Positions 9,001 to 16,671 of a DNA stretch of 38,691 nucleotides are shown here, one piece after another. The DNA is from Verrucomicrobiales bacterium. GTDB taxonomy: Bacteria; Verrucomicrobiota; Verrucomicrobiia; Limisphaerales; CAIMTB01. The stretch is taken from positions 1 to 38,691 of the forward strand of contig JAEUHG010000060.1 in assembly GCA_016795425.1 (NCBI GenBank), given 5' to 3'. The notes under the pieces were generated by a model, which saw only the letters and a list, made by a program, of their open reading frames with translations, was not told the origin of the DNA and ran no database searches. Made by a program: the position numbers and the translations under genes. Numbering within the stretch: position 1 is the first letter of the stretch; every line of letters starts with the position of its first letter.

Positions 9001-12000
9001 CTCGGCAGTGAGGTACACGAATGGGGACGGCGCCGCACCTGATGCCAAGTTCACCGCGACGCGCGCCGGCAAATCAGTCCTCCTGTTCTACCAGGCCTCC
9101 GGACGCCCCCCCACGGGCGATCCCAATACCGAGACACCCATCGTCCGGGTCGTCGAAACCAAGATCTGGAATGCCGATTCCGCCGATCTTCAAACCAGCG
9201 CGGTGACGGCGACCATCGGAACCAAACTCACGTCCCCCTTTGATTCGGCAGGACTGGGAACCGGTTACGTCTTCCATGAAGTGGCGAATTACAACGCTGA
9301 AATCTACGACCGCCAAAACGTCCGCGGTCCGATCATTCCCGTGAACGCCATCAACGGTGGCGCCTTGCCCGGCACCCAGGACCTGGTCGTCGTCTGGTAC
9401 GAGCGCGCCGATGGCATCCTTTGGCCGTGGAAACCGGTCTATTACCGCACCTTCCGATGGCCCGCCGGCCTGCGCATCGTCGTCGCCAGCCGGTTGGGCT
9501 CCGAAGGGCAGGATGTCGGAGGTTTCGACCAACCCTCCTTCGATCCGTCCACCTACCAGGACGTGAAGATCTATCAGCAGCCCGACCGAACCAAGCCCGG
9601 CTTCAATCCCAACGAGGAACACGCCCGCATGTATCCCTCGCTCCACGCCTCTCTCAACGGCGCCACCGTCCCCGCCGCCTTTGCCCTCCGCAACGATCTC
9701 AACATCTCCACCGCCCTCATCGCGGCCAATCCGTCTTCGCTCGGATTGGTGGCGACCAACTACACCTCGGATCCCTACGTGCTCGTGCAGTACGTGCACG
9801 ACGGGGAACCGGGAATGAGCGTGTACGCTGTCGAACTGGAGGATCCAACCGTCGATGACCCGCGCGTGGCGCAATTGCCGGGCGCCAGCGGAACCAGCTA
9901 CGTGTTTCATTACCGCATGCTGGCCGGCGAAGCGATCGCCGCCCCCTACCCGCTCAACCTGATCATTGGACTTACGCCGTGCGTGAACTCGGTCTCGAAT
10001 CTCTTCGCCACCGACACTGCCGTTCCCAACGGCTTCTATTTCGAGGACGTCGCGAACCAGCGCACCTGGTTCATCGATCACAAATCCGGCGCCTGGGCCG
10101 TCTCCGGTGACTCGCAATTTCGCGCGCGCTATTTCTACCCCCTGGCCGACGACTTCTGGTACCCGTCCGACAACGACGCCGATGCCGCGCTCACCACAAC
10201 GGGGGACTGCATTCCCTTGCTGAACGCGACCCTGGCGACCGGCAAGTTCGGCGTTTTCAGTTCCGTGGCCCGTGACCGCACCGAGCCCCTGCCGATTCTC
10301 TACTCCACCGAATGGCCCACCAATCCACCCGTGCTCAAGGTGGGCGAAACCCTCACCTATGCCGGGGGCGAAAATAAGGCAGACAACCCGGATGCGCCTG
10401 GCCTCCCCGGAGTGCTCGGCTTCGCCGCAGGGGAAATCGTTTTCGACTCGCGCAACCCAACGATGTCCACCTCGGCCAGCCTTATCAGCGCCTTCACCGC
10501 CCGCATCATCGCCCCCCTCGAAGAACGCCTCGTCGCGTCGCCTCTCCAATCGCTGCCCTCCAACTTGGCCAGCCCGTCGAGCCCCGACATCACCGTCGAC
10601 GGCGATACCTGGTATTTCAACAAGCTGTCACCCTCGCTGCAAAAACGGGTCTTCTACCGTCCGCTCGCCAAGGTGAACGCGTCGGATCCCGCGCCTGGCG
10701 TTCTGGGTATTCGCGGTTTCGTCAACGACCGGACCCTGGGTGCCTCCGATCTCACTGCCGCCCCGCCGCCGCTTTACGTTCTCGAACCCAATGTCCTGAC
10801 GGCCAGCGAACGCGACGCACTGATCGCTCTGGGATCGGGTGGCAATTGGGCAGCCAAGGTCGCCGAACTCTACGCACTGAGCCGCAATCCCAAGGACCTG
10901 ATCGGTTCGGGTTGGAACGTCGGTTTGGAACCGTTTGATGGACAAAGGAATCTACCGAAACCGCTCACCGCGCTCGGCCCCGGTCTCGCCCTCGTCACCA
11001 ACCCCGCCCTGCTGGATCCCGCGACACCGCCCCGCGCTGGATTCGTCACGGTGGTGGAGAACAACCACGACAGCCTCGGCGAAGCTCCGGTCAGCATGCA
11101 CGTCATCCGGGTCGATCCCAGCCGCCGCTACCGAGGCGCGCTCAAGACCATCCTGCCGGTCAACGTCTTCGACGAAAAGATCACGCTCCGTCATACCGCG
11201 GACTTCGGCGGCAACGTTGATGAGATCGCTTACGCCTGGTGGTACCACGAAGAGGATGGCTCAGTGAAAACCGGCCACGTCCCCGGCGGCAACAATGGCG
11301 ATTCGCCCGCGTGGAGCCCGTTCGGCAATGCCGACGGCGTCGACGGCCGCAATCAGGTCGATCTCAACGGCAATCCCACCCTCCTGCTCGCCGACAACCT
11401 CTTCTTCGCCCACTACCGCCATCGCAACGCCCTGGCGGCGGACACCTCCTGGTCCGATTGGGCCGGTGCCGCGAACTCCTCGATTCGCGACCTCGATAGC
11501 GATGGCAAACCCGACTACCGCGCGCAACTCGCCACCGGCTGGGTCAAACGAGTGCTTGATGCCGTCAATCCCTACGAGGCGCGGATCCGGGAATTCGGTC
11601 GCAACAACAGCCCTTCCACCGCCGCCAGCATGATTCAGCAATTGGGCGCGCCATTCGTCGGCCCGGTCGCGTTGAACGCCAGCAAGGACGTCGTCGAGAA
11701 CCTTGGCCTGATTGAATTGTACGAAACCGTGCTCAAACGCGCCCGCGACCTGAGTATCGACGCCAGCCAACCGGCAGCGACCCCCGGCATCAACGCCGCC
11801 ATCCTGCTCGCCTCCACCCGCCTCGCCGAATTCTACACGCTGCTCGGTCACGAGGCCTGGGACGATGCCCTCGATCCAACCCTCGGGTTCGGATCCGAAA
11901 GCGTCGATCTCGGCAATCTCAACGCCTCGCGCTTCTGCTTCGAGAACCAACTCCCCTCTCTGCTCGAAGAGGAGCTCTGTTTGCTGCGTGGTCGCGACGA

Positions 12001-14989
12001 AAACCTCGGCCGGCCGGTCTACAATCGGCTGATGTGGAACTTCACCAAGTCCGAAGGCGAAGTCGCCTACGCCCTGAATTATCAGATCCAGGACGTTAAC
12101 AACGACGGTTTCCTCGACGAGAACGATGCCATGAAGCAGTACCCGACGGGTCACGGCGATGCCTGGGGTCATTACCTCAGCGCCATGCGCAAACGCTACG
12201 ACCTGCTCATCGCTCCAATGTTCGACTGGGAGGCCCGCAGCGAGTTCTACAATCTGCTCGACGTCGTGATCGGTGTGGATTTTGCCGACGAACGTGCCTT
12301 CGCCAGGACCGCCGCCGCGCGGGCCAAGGTCGGGGCGGAAATCGTCAACCTCACCTTCCGCTCGCGCTATGCCGAAACCACCGATGCCAAAATCAACGGG
12401 TACACCGACACGGTTCCCGATCGCGCCTGGGGTGTGACCGAATGGGCCCGCCGCGCCGGTCAGGCCGCGGTGTTCGATTGGGTCACTGCCAATGCCATCC
12501 TTCCGCCCGCACCCTCCGACGACCAAATCGCGAGCGCGGGCCTTGGGAAGATCGATCGTTTCAATGTCCTGGAAATCTCCGAGATCGCTAACAATCTCAA
12601 CAGCATCCAGCAATCCTTGGATCAAGCGAACTCCGGCATGAACGCCCTGGGCCTCGATCCCGATGTGCTGCCCTTCGACATCGATCCCACCCACATCGAC
12701 GTCGGTTCCACGGCGCAGATCGGCCGGGAAGCCGTCCAGGGCCTGTCGCACTTCGAGCAGGTTTTCGAACGTGCCTACGAGGCCATGCGCAACGCCGACG
12801 CGGCGTTTAACTACGCCAACGACCAAAAGGCCCGGACCCGCCAAATTGCGCAATCGGCCGAATCGTTGCGACGCCAGGCCCTGGCCCAAGACCTCGAGTT
12901 CCGCAATCGCCTCATCGAAATCTTCGGAACGCCCTACGAAGGCCAGATTGGTGCCGGCAAAGCTTACCCCGCCGGCTACGCCGGTCCCGACCTGAACCTC
13001 TTCATGTACGTCGACGTGAACGACATCACGCCGGAAACCGTGCCCCAGGCCAACACCGACACCTACTTCGATGAATACGTCTCGTTCTACGATCTTACAC
13101 TGGATCTGGCCGGGCCATTCTTCCTGGACCTTGAGAGCCACTTCCTCGATGACATCAGCCTGGAAGGCAACACCGCGGTGGAATTGCTCGGGGACGATCT
13201 CGTCCACCTGAAACTCCCCGCTTCCGCGGGCGACTATACGTTCGTGGCGCCTCTCACCTGGGGCCAGCGCGCGGCCCCCGGCCGGCTCCAAACCATGGTC
13301 GGGGAAATGCTCCAGGTCCAAGCCGACCTTGCTCTCGCGGTTGGGGATTACGATTTCCTCATCAAACAACTCCGCGACCGCGTCGCCCTGCTCGAACTCC
13401 GCTCCAGTGTGAATGCCGACATGCTCTCGCTCAGAAACGATTTCAAGAAGACCCTGACCGACCTGAATGTCGCCATCGGCGTGTTCGAAGGAGTTTCGGT
13501 GCTGGGCAGCGTCGCGGTGGACATCGTTGAACTCACCCTCGATTCCGTCGCCGAATCCCTGCCCACCGTCAATGGCCTCGCCAACGACGTCACGTCGTCA
13601 GCTCGCGGCGCAATCAAAGCCGCCTCGGCCGCTGCGTGGGGGATCGGAAAGGCGGCATCGGCCGCCGGCGACATCACCGTCTCAGCTTTGGAGAACAGCA
13701 AGGAAGTCCTCGCCCTCAAGAATGAGATCGAACTCGACCAGGTGGAGAACAGCGTGGAATTGCGCGGTATGCTCTATGACATCGAGGAACTCCTGGTGAA
13801 CGAAGGCGTCACGCGCATCCGGCTCTTCAGCCTGCGCGAACAACTGCGCGGGGTTCTCGATCAATATCGCGCCACCCTCCAGGAAGGCATCCGTCTGATT
13901 GAGGAACGCCGCAACGCCAACGTGCAGCTCGCCGCCACGACCCAGGAAAACCGGTATCACGACATGCTCTTCCGCAGCACGCGCCACGAGTCCATTCAGC
14001 GCTATCGCACCCTCTACGACCTCGCCCAGCGCTACTGCTACATCGCCGCCAAGGCCTACGACTACGAAACCAACTTCGATCCCAACGACCGCGCTTCCGC
14101 TCTGCCGGTCCTGACCAAAATCTCCCGCGCCCGCACGCTCGGCCAACTCGGCGACGACTTCCCCCTCGCGGGCGAAGGACTGGCCGGCGTCATGGCCTCG
14201 CTCTACGACAACTTCCGCGCCGTCGAAGGTCGGCTCGGCTTCAACAATTTCCAACTCGACACCACCGTCTTCTCCCTGGCCCGCGAACAAGCACGCGTCT
14301 CCACTCCGGCCGATTGGAAAGCCGTCCTCGAAAACTCGAAGGTCGCCGATCTCTGGACCGTTCCCGAGTTTCGCAAGTACTGCCGCCCGTTCGCACCACG
14401 GAGCGCCGGCTCCCAACCCGGCCTGGTTCTGCGCTTCGCCAGCCAAGTCGTTGCGGGAAGGAACTTCTTCGGACACAACCTTGGCCCCGGCGACTCGACG
14501 TACGACCCGACGCTGTTCGCCACCAAGATTCGCGCCGCGGGGATCCGCTTCGAAGGTTATCCCGCCGACTCGCTGACTCGTACTCCCTACGTCTACCTGG
14601 TTCCGGCCGGTATGGACTATATGACCGTGCCCAACAGCACGACGCTCCAAACCCGCGCCTGGAATGTGGTCGACCAGGCCATTCCCACCCCCTACATCCT
14701 GGGAACCACCGATCTGGGCCGGCCCGATTGGATCGCTTCTCTCGACTCACTCAGTGGTAACCTCAACGAGATCCGGCGCTACTCCAGTTTCCGAGCGGCG
14801 GTTCTGGAAGACGATCCTCCCTTGAATGTCACGCGCTTCATCGGCCGAAGCGTGTGGAACGACAACTGGATCCTGATCATCCCTGGGCAGACATTGCATT
14901 CGGACGCCACAACGGGTGTCGACGACTTCATCGCCAATGTCAGCGACATTCAACTCACCTTCGAAACCTACGGGTACTCCGGCAACTGA
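6071..14989 (+). CDS. Giant secreted protein A (propeller and InlB-like N-half, conserved C-terminal core)
   Basis: This is a 2972-residue exported protein with a signal peptide (residues 1-25, ending PRSNAA). Residues 26 to about 540 look like a beta-propeller of SBBP/Kelch-like repeats (TIWVAGASIG, AIYLSGSH, GMLYLALALG, KLYVAGNYS). Residues about 630-800 contain two InlB-B-repeat-like stretches (FRWKTQHKLTV, YAWTRQFSVSV). From about residue 880 to the end it is collinear with giant B (21681-33455). Shared landmarks include YQQPxxxxPGFNPNEEHA (about 1170), ITLRHTADF, a calcium-loop-like DVNNDGFLDENDA followed by GHGDAWGHYL (2027-2036), IGAGKAYPAGYAGPDL, long helical and probable coiled-coil stretches (about 2180-2310, 2400-2680), and a C-terminus ending FETYGYSGN. 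No LPXTG, PEP-CTERM or type IX sorting signal is visible. A surface fibre, adhesin or large scaffold is possible; no enzyme motif was seen. Confidence 0.93.
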   Translation: MKSLSLLILIALAASLGFVPRSNAAQTFVKTITSGTTSQGSEVTLQQSTADTDGTIWVAGASIGPVDLGGGIVIPTPVPNTEAQQHIFLARQDANGAWAWAKFVYGTGLYAQTKGPITIHSMRVTADAIYLSGSHPRAFSGEVVGYVAKISRAGSLLWSRHYVSSSAASVNAVTVGPDGMLYLALALGAPSVTSPIVVRDQNGNPLEAFSVPSGRNACVFKLDLNGTTLWKTFSGSTSGADAAVALASDANSVHVLFNLTGTSSNPSSIVNVSGSIASTVIPPFDGTTAVVADITTDGAWNNNFNTLETIRDLGGFAPARVDTFGATVSARMFGTDLKLLGGKLYVAGNYSFTVLSTDKIPSNAVADVLRRLNERINMGGFLLRLSADTHSPDNAVAYFKYPSEDYLTYPSRISGDESQLYVTGPMTTRLQIGAESSNTGTSTSIDKEITSAQANRFVGKFDLDLNPLWLRTTTLSSTVSAPSTFTSDLLAFDPISQTLFWGGGFETDGLEELVLGDAPNLVRLTSSGIREPVSWGWFTALTAEGRYLRQASLRVESEYNPVTINGTATTVPVTLVFYQGASARLRVESVENPGTRRIVTGYSLNNVPSTADGNEVLLNVTDDTTVQFRWKTQHKLTVLSDHASAGLPGAESPGDPQPLFGETWIDRGETVKATINGIFEPPSGTWGTRFVLSNYTLQLPDVATPVISNLTAEVDRLQVRDFTMQGPATLSYAWTRQFSVSVNHGSDVAAPLLIAFTSGNPQKLAGGRYWFNAGSTVELGALKQFGDLSLKGWRYASPVGTFPSTQLEVQSGVQSEDAQLRTVLTEKSYGGEAFWTKRIPTLSAPVTVLWNYGDSVSVVHTTIGEPITLPPAFASRLSSPKFVNVRPLLAPSGSTGDDMVIWDAVNSRAIPIRPGISIVEWQAGSTRLLLQLFAGFPGDRYQDDPLRTYLQPTVPYRHIANTPPVDLDPSPTDSRVFSAVRYTNGDGAAPDAKFTATRAGKSVLLFYQASGRPPTGDPNTETPIVRVVETKIWNADSADLQTSAVTATIGTKLTSPFDSAGLGTGYVFHEVANYNAEIYDRQNVRGPIIPVNAINGGALPGTQDLVVVWYERADGILWPWKPVYYRTFRWPAGLRIVVASRLGSEGQDVGGFDQPSFDPSTYQDVKIYQQPDRTKPGFNPNEEHARMYPSLHASLNGATVPAAFALRNDLNISTALIAANPSSLGLVATNYTSDPYVLVQYVHDGEPGMSVYAVELEDPTVDDPRVAQLPGASGTSYVFHYRMLAGEAIAAPYPLNLIIGLTPCVNSVSNLFATDTAVPNGFYFEDVANQRTWFIDHKSGAWAVSGDSQFRARYFYPLADDFWYPSDNDADAALTTTGDCIPLLNATLATGKFGVFSSVARDRTEPLPILYSTEWPTNPPVLKVGETLTYAGGENKADNPDAPGLPGVLGFAAGEIVFDSRNPTMSTSASLISAFTARIIAPLEERLVASPLQSLPSNLASPSSPDITVDGDTWYFNKLSPSLQKRVFYRPLAKVNASDPAPGVLGIRGFVNDRTLGASDLTAAPPPLYVLEPNVLTASERDALIALGSGGNWAAKVAELYALSRNPKDLIGSGWNVGLEPFDGQRNLPKPLTALGPGLALVTNPALLDPATPPRAGFVTVVENNHDSLGEAPVSMHVIRVDPSRRYRGALKTILPVNVFDEKITLRHTADFGGNVDEIAYAWWYHEEDGSVKTGHVPGGNNGDSPAWSPFGNADGVDGRNQVDLNGNPTLLLADNLFFAHYRHRNALAADTSWSDWAGAANSSIRDLDSDGKPDYRAQLATGWVKRVLDAVNPYEARIREFGRNNSPSTAASMIQQLGAPFVGPVALNASKDVVENLGLIELYETVLKRARDLSIDASQPAATPGINAAILLASTRLAEFYTLLGHEAWDDALDPTLGFGSESVDLGNLNASRFCFENQLPSLLEEELCLLRGRDENLGRPVYNRLMWNFTKSEGEVAYALNYQIQDVNNDGFLDENDAMKQYPTGHGDAWGHYLSAMRKRYDLLIAPMFDWEARSEFYNLLDVVIGVDFADERAFARTAAARAKVGAEIVNLTFRSRYAETTDAKINGYTDTVPDRAWGVTEWARRAGQAAVFDWVTANAILPPAPSDDQIASAGLGKIDRFNVLEISEIANNLNSIQQSLDQANSGMNALGLDPDVLPFDIDPTHIDVGSTAQIGREAVQGLSHFEQVFERAYEAMRNADAAFNYANDQKARTRQIAQSAESLRRQALAQDLEFRNRLIEIFGTPYEGQIGAGKAYPAGYAGPDLNLFMYVDVNDITPETVPQANTDTYFDEYVSFYDLTLDLAGPFFLDLESHFLDDISLEGNTAVELLGDDLVHLKLPASAGDYTFVAPLTWGQRAAPGRLQTMVGEMLQVQADLALAVGDYDFLIKQLRDRVALLELRSSVNADMLSLRNDFKKTLTDLNVAIGVFEGVSVLGSVAVDIVELTLDSVAESLPTVNGLANDVTSSARGAIKAASAAAWGIGKAASAAGDITVSALENSKEVLALKNEIELDQVENSVELRGMLYDIEELLVNEGVTRIRLFSLREQLRGVLDQYRATLQEGIRLIEERRNANVQLAATTQENRYHDMLFRSTRHESIQRYRTLYDLAQRYCYIAAKAYDYETNFDPNDRASALPVLTKISRARTLGQLGDDFPLAGEGLAGVMASLYDNFRAVEGRLGFNNFQLDTTVFSLAREQARVSTPADWKAVLENSKVADLWTVPEFRKYCRPFAPRSAGSQPGLVLRFASQVVAGRNFFGHNLGPGDSTYDPTLFATKIRAAGIRFEGYPADSLTRTPYVYLVPAGMDYMTVPNSTTLQTRAWNVVDQAIPTPYILGTTDLGRPDWIASLDSLSGNLNEIRRYSSFRAAVLEDDPPLNVTRFIGRSVWNDNWILIIPGQTLHSDATTGVDDFIANVSDIQLTFETYGYSGN

Positions 14990-15057
14990 CCGAATCCGGT
15001 ATGAACGTCTCAGCCTTTTCGCCTTCGAAGCCTCACGTCGCGACCGCGTTTCCAGCC

Positions 15058-15213
15058 ATGAACCGTTGGACCCGGCACACCTCGTCGCGGCGCGACGAGG
15101 GCTATCTTAGCGGACCCATGTCCAATCCAGGTGGGCCCTGTCGCGCTGCGACAGGGTATTCCCGTTCTGGTTCATCGCCCATGGTCGGGTCCGAATGGAA
15201 TAGGAAGCTTCCG
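15058..15213 (+). repeat. ATGAACC palindromic module, copy upstream of the locus A calcium-loop gene
   Basis: The core runs 15058-15175, from ATGAACC to its inverted copy GGTTCAT (118 bp). A 38-bp tail follows and ends at the start codon at 15214, 156 bp from the first base. Hairpin 1 is 15081-15099 (8-bp stem CTCGTCGC/GCGACGAG). Hairpin 2 is 15136-15156 (9-bp stem CCCTGTCGC/GCGACAGGG). CCAATCCAGGTGGGCCC lies between them, 64 bp from the left end as in two other copies. By hand alignment it is about 81% identical, without gaps, to the 36878 copy. It is also an open frame of 52 codons in phase with the following gene. Confidence 0.85.
15202..15207 (+). promoter_or_regulatory. Ribosome binding site AGGAAG deciding the start at 15214
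   Basis: AGGAAG lies six bases before the ATG at 15214, inside the tail of the palindromic module. The upstream frame is open, but this site together with the signal peptide that begins at 15214 makes that ATG the best start. Confidence 0.6.
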
Positions 15214-16206
15214 ATGAACCTCGTCGTTCTCCTCGTTGGATCCCTCCTCCTCACTCCCTTCACCTCTCCAGCAGCACGCATCTCCGAGCCGGACACCATC
15301 CTCTACGGTCGCATCACCGACCACTTGGCCAACCGCGAATTTCTTGTCACTTCCGGTCGGTTGACATGGACCTTTCGTACCACGGGTCCCGGCGGTCGCG
15401 AATTCCATCTGACCACCGCGCTCGAACCGCTCGGTGGCGGACGGTACTCCTATCGATTGGCCATTCCTCATCAAGTGCTCGCCTACGATCTCAACGTGAA
15501 CGCGAAATCGGTCGCGCTTTCGTCGGCCGGAGGACGCCTCGAACACCTCGGCGTCTCACTCGATGGCAAGCCGCTCTCGGTGAATCCCGCCGCCGTCGAA
15601 GGCCTGGCCCTCGACACCACCCGTCGCGCCAGCGGCGTGCGTGTCGATCTTTCATTCTCCTCCGGCAGCACCGATAGCGATGGCGATGGAGCCCCGGACT
15701 GGTGGGAAGACCAGCAAGGGCTCGACAAGTACGATTCCTCCGATGCCGCCTCGCCCGCCACGGATTCAACCAGCAGCAGTGACACCACCGGCACCGGGTC
15801 GCGCAGCATCACCACCTTCGCCGAATGGCGCGACGCATGGTTTCACGGAAATACCCAGGATCTCGACCTCTTTGGCCAACTGGACCCTGACGCCGATGGC
15901 GTCTCGAACCTCCTGGAGTACGCCTTCGACCTGAATCCAACCGCACCCGAGACGCAGATTTCGCGCTCACTGCCCCGCGCGTTGTCCTCCAACGGCCGGG
16001 GTGGCATCGGCTTCCAACGTCGCGCCGGGGCCGTCGATCTCGATTATCAAATCGAGGTGTCAACCGACCTGCTCAGCTGGATGGATGGATCCGGCGTGGT
16101 CGAGCAGGCCACCGGCGCTGCCACCCCATCCGTCATCTACCTGGAGAAACCGAAGCTGTCGGAGCCAACGCACGGCTTCTTCCGCGTCCGTGTCACCCGC
16201 CGCTGA
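15214..16206 (+). CDS. Secreted calcium-loop protein, locus A
   Basis: This is a 330-residue exported protein. The signal peptide follows the ATG at 15214 (MNLVVLLVGSLLLTPFTSPA); the longer open frame upstream is repeat sequence. The N-terminal beta domain starts PDTILYGRITD, matching PDHLIYGTLAI of its paralogue at 33564-34367. Two thrombospondin-3/EF-hand-like acidic loops follow: DSDGDGAPDWWEDQQG near 152-167 and DPDADGVSNLLEY near 226-238, separated by a Ser/Thr/Asp-rich linker. The C-terminus (FFRVRVTRR) is typical of secreted verrucomicrobial proteins. It is the last gene of locus A and occupies the same relative place after a giant gene as its paralogue in locus B. Calcium binding is inferred from the loops; the biological role is unknown. 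Confidence 0.87.
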   Translation: MNLVVLLVGSLLLTPFTSPAARISEPDTILYGRITDHLANREFLVTSGRLTWTFRTTGPGGREFHLTTALEPLGGGRYSYRLAIPHQVLAYDLNVNAKSVALSSAGGRLEHLGVSLDGKPLSVNPAAVEGLALDTTRRASGVRVDLSFSSGSTDSDGDGAPDWWEDQQGLDKYDSSDAASPATDSTSSSDTTGTGSRSITTFAEWRDAWFHGNTQDLDLFGQLDPDADGVSNLLEYAFDLNPTAPETQISRSLPRALSSNGRGGIGFQRRAGAVDLDYQIEVSTDLLSWMDGSGVVEQATGAATPSVIYLEKPKLSEPTHGFFRVRVTRR

Positions 16207-16213
16207 AACGTGA

Positions 16214-16241
16214 CGGACCGCGACGCGTCCTCGCGGCGCCT
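16214..16241. repeat. GC-rich intergenic motif, copy 2
   Basis: This second copy of the motif at 3896-3922 (CGGACCGCGACGCGT then CGCGGCGCCT) begins eight bases after the locus A stop codon. CCGCGA at 16218 and TCGCGG at 16231 can form a stem, so it may also act as a transcription stop. Confidence 0.55.
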
Positions 16242-16562
16242 GGAGTTTGGCCATTTCTTGGGGTCTGGGTAAGGCAGCCTGGAAGGCTGTTGGATATTAG
16301 CCGACGGCAAACCCGCACTTGCGGGTGCGGCCGCTGGACTCGTGCAGGCAAGAGAAGAAGCACCCCGGCCAGGGGTGCTGGATACTCGGGGATTCTCCAC
16401 CGCCCCGTCCGGGGCGGAATTACCACCATTTCGCCTTACCGGTGGCCGCGGCGGCCCGATCGCCTCGCCACCGGCTATTTTCCATCGTCCCTCCGGGACC
16501 TAAAAACGGCCGAACACCGGCCTCCTCGCGCTGCGAGGAGGGATGCGGAGTCCGAAGGCTCA
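16242..16562. repeat. Hairpin field between convergent genes
   Basis: At least seven separate inverted repeats are packed into about 320 bp. They are 16275-16289 (CAGCCT/AGGCTG), 16311-16326 (ACCCGCA/TGCGGGT, perfect), 16359-16379 (AGCACCCC/GGGGTGCT), 16400-16417 (CCGCCCC/GGGGCGG, 4-base loop), 16439-16474 (CCGGTGGC/GCCACCGG with a GC-rich interior), 16487-16499 (GTCCC/GGGAC) and 16521-16541 (perfect 9-bp stem CCTCCTCGC/GCGAGGAGG). The last is hairpin 1 of an ATGAACC-type module read on the minus strand from 16563, at the same 22-bp offset as in the 21525 copy. No gene is supported here. The interval separates two convergent transcription units, so some hairpins may act as terminators, but their number suggests accumulated palindromic elements. 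Confidence 0.75.
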
Positions 16563-16563
16563 T

Positions 16564-16671
16564 GGGAAGATCCCAGTTCCGCACAGAACTGCACACGGAC
16601 GATGAACCGCGGAGTGGGACCCTCACCCTGGCCCTCTCCCGGAGGGAGAGGGAATCAAGAGAGCGGTTCAT
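16564..16671 (-). repeat. ATGAACC palindromic module, minus-strand copy with an internal deletion or swap
   Basis: On the minus strand the unit begins ATGAACCGC (16671-16663) and returns to the exact inverse GCGGTTCAT at 16610-16602. That gives a 70-bp core instead of 118 bp, followed by the usual 38-bp tail and then ATGAGCC at 16563. The middle is a different perfect hairpin (16632-16652, stem CCCTCTCCC/GGGAGAGGG). The tail keeps GGTTCATCGTC and GGAACTGGG as in the 21525 copy. The 48-bp shortening preserves reading frame. The TGA within its first ATGA is used as the stop codon of the 16668-18293 gene. Confidence 0.8.

Noticed and set aside
11261..13369. 702-codon minus-strand open frame inside giant A, and similar frames inside giant B (27933-29777, 31329-33074)
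   Set aside because: The plus-strand giants are homologous to each other, whereas the antisense frames show no motif, ribosome site or independent conservation.
12590..14989. Tc-toxin A-like pore-forming and TcB-binding region in the giant core
   Set aside because: The long helices followed by a beta-rich end recall TcA in outline, but I can align no diagnostic motif and no TcB/TcC gene is nearby; kept only as a structural search suggestion.
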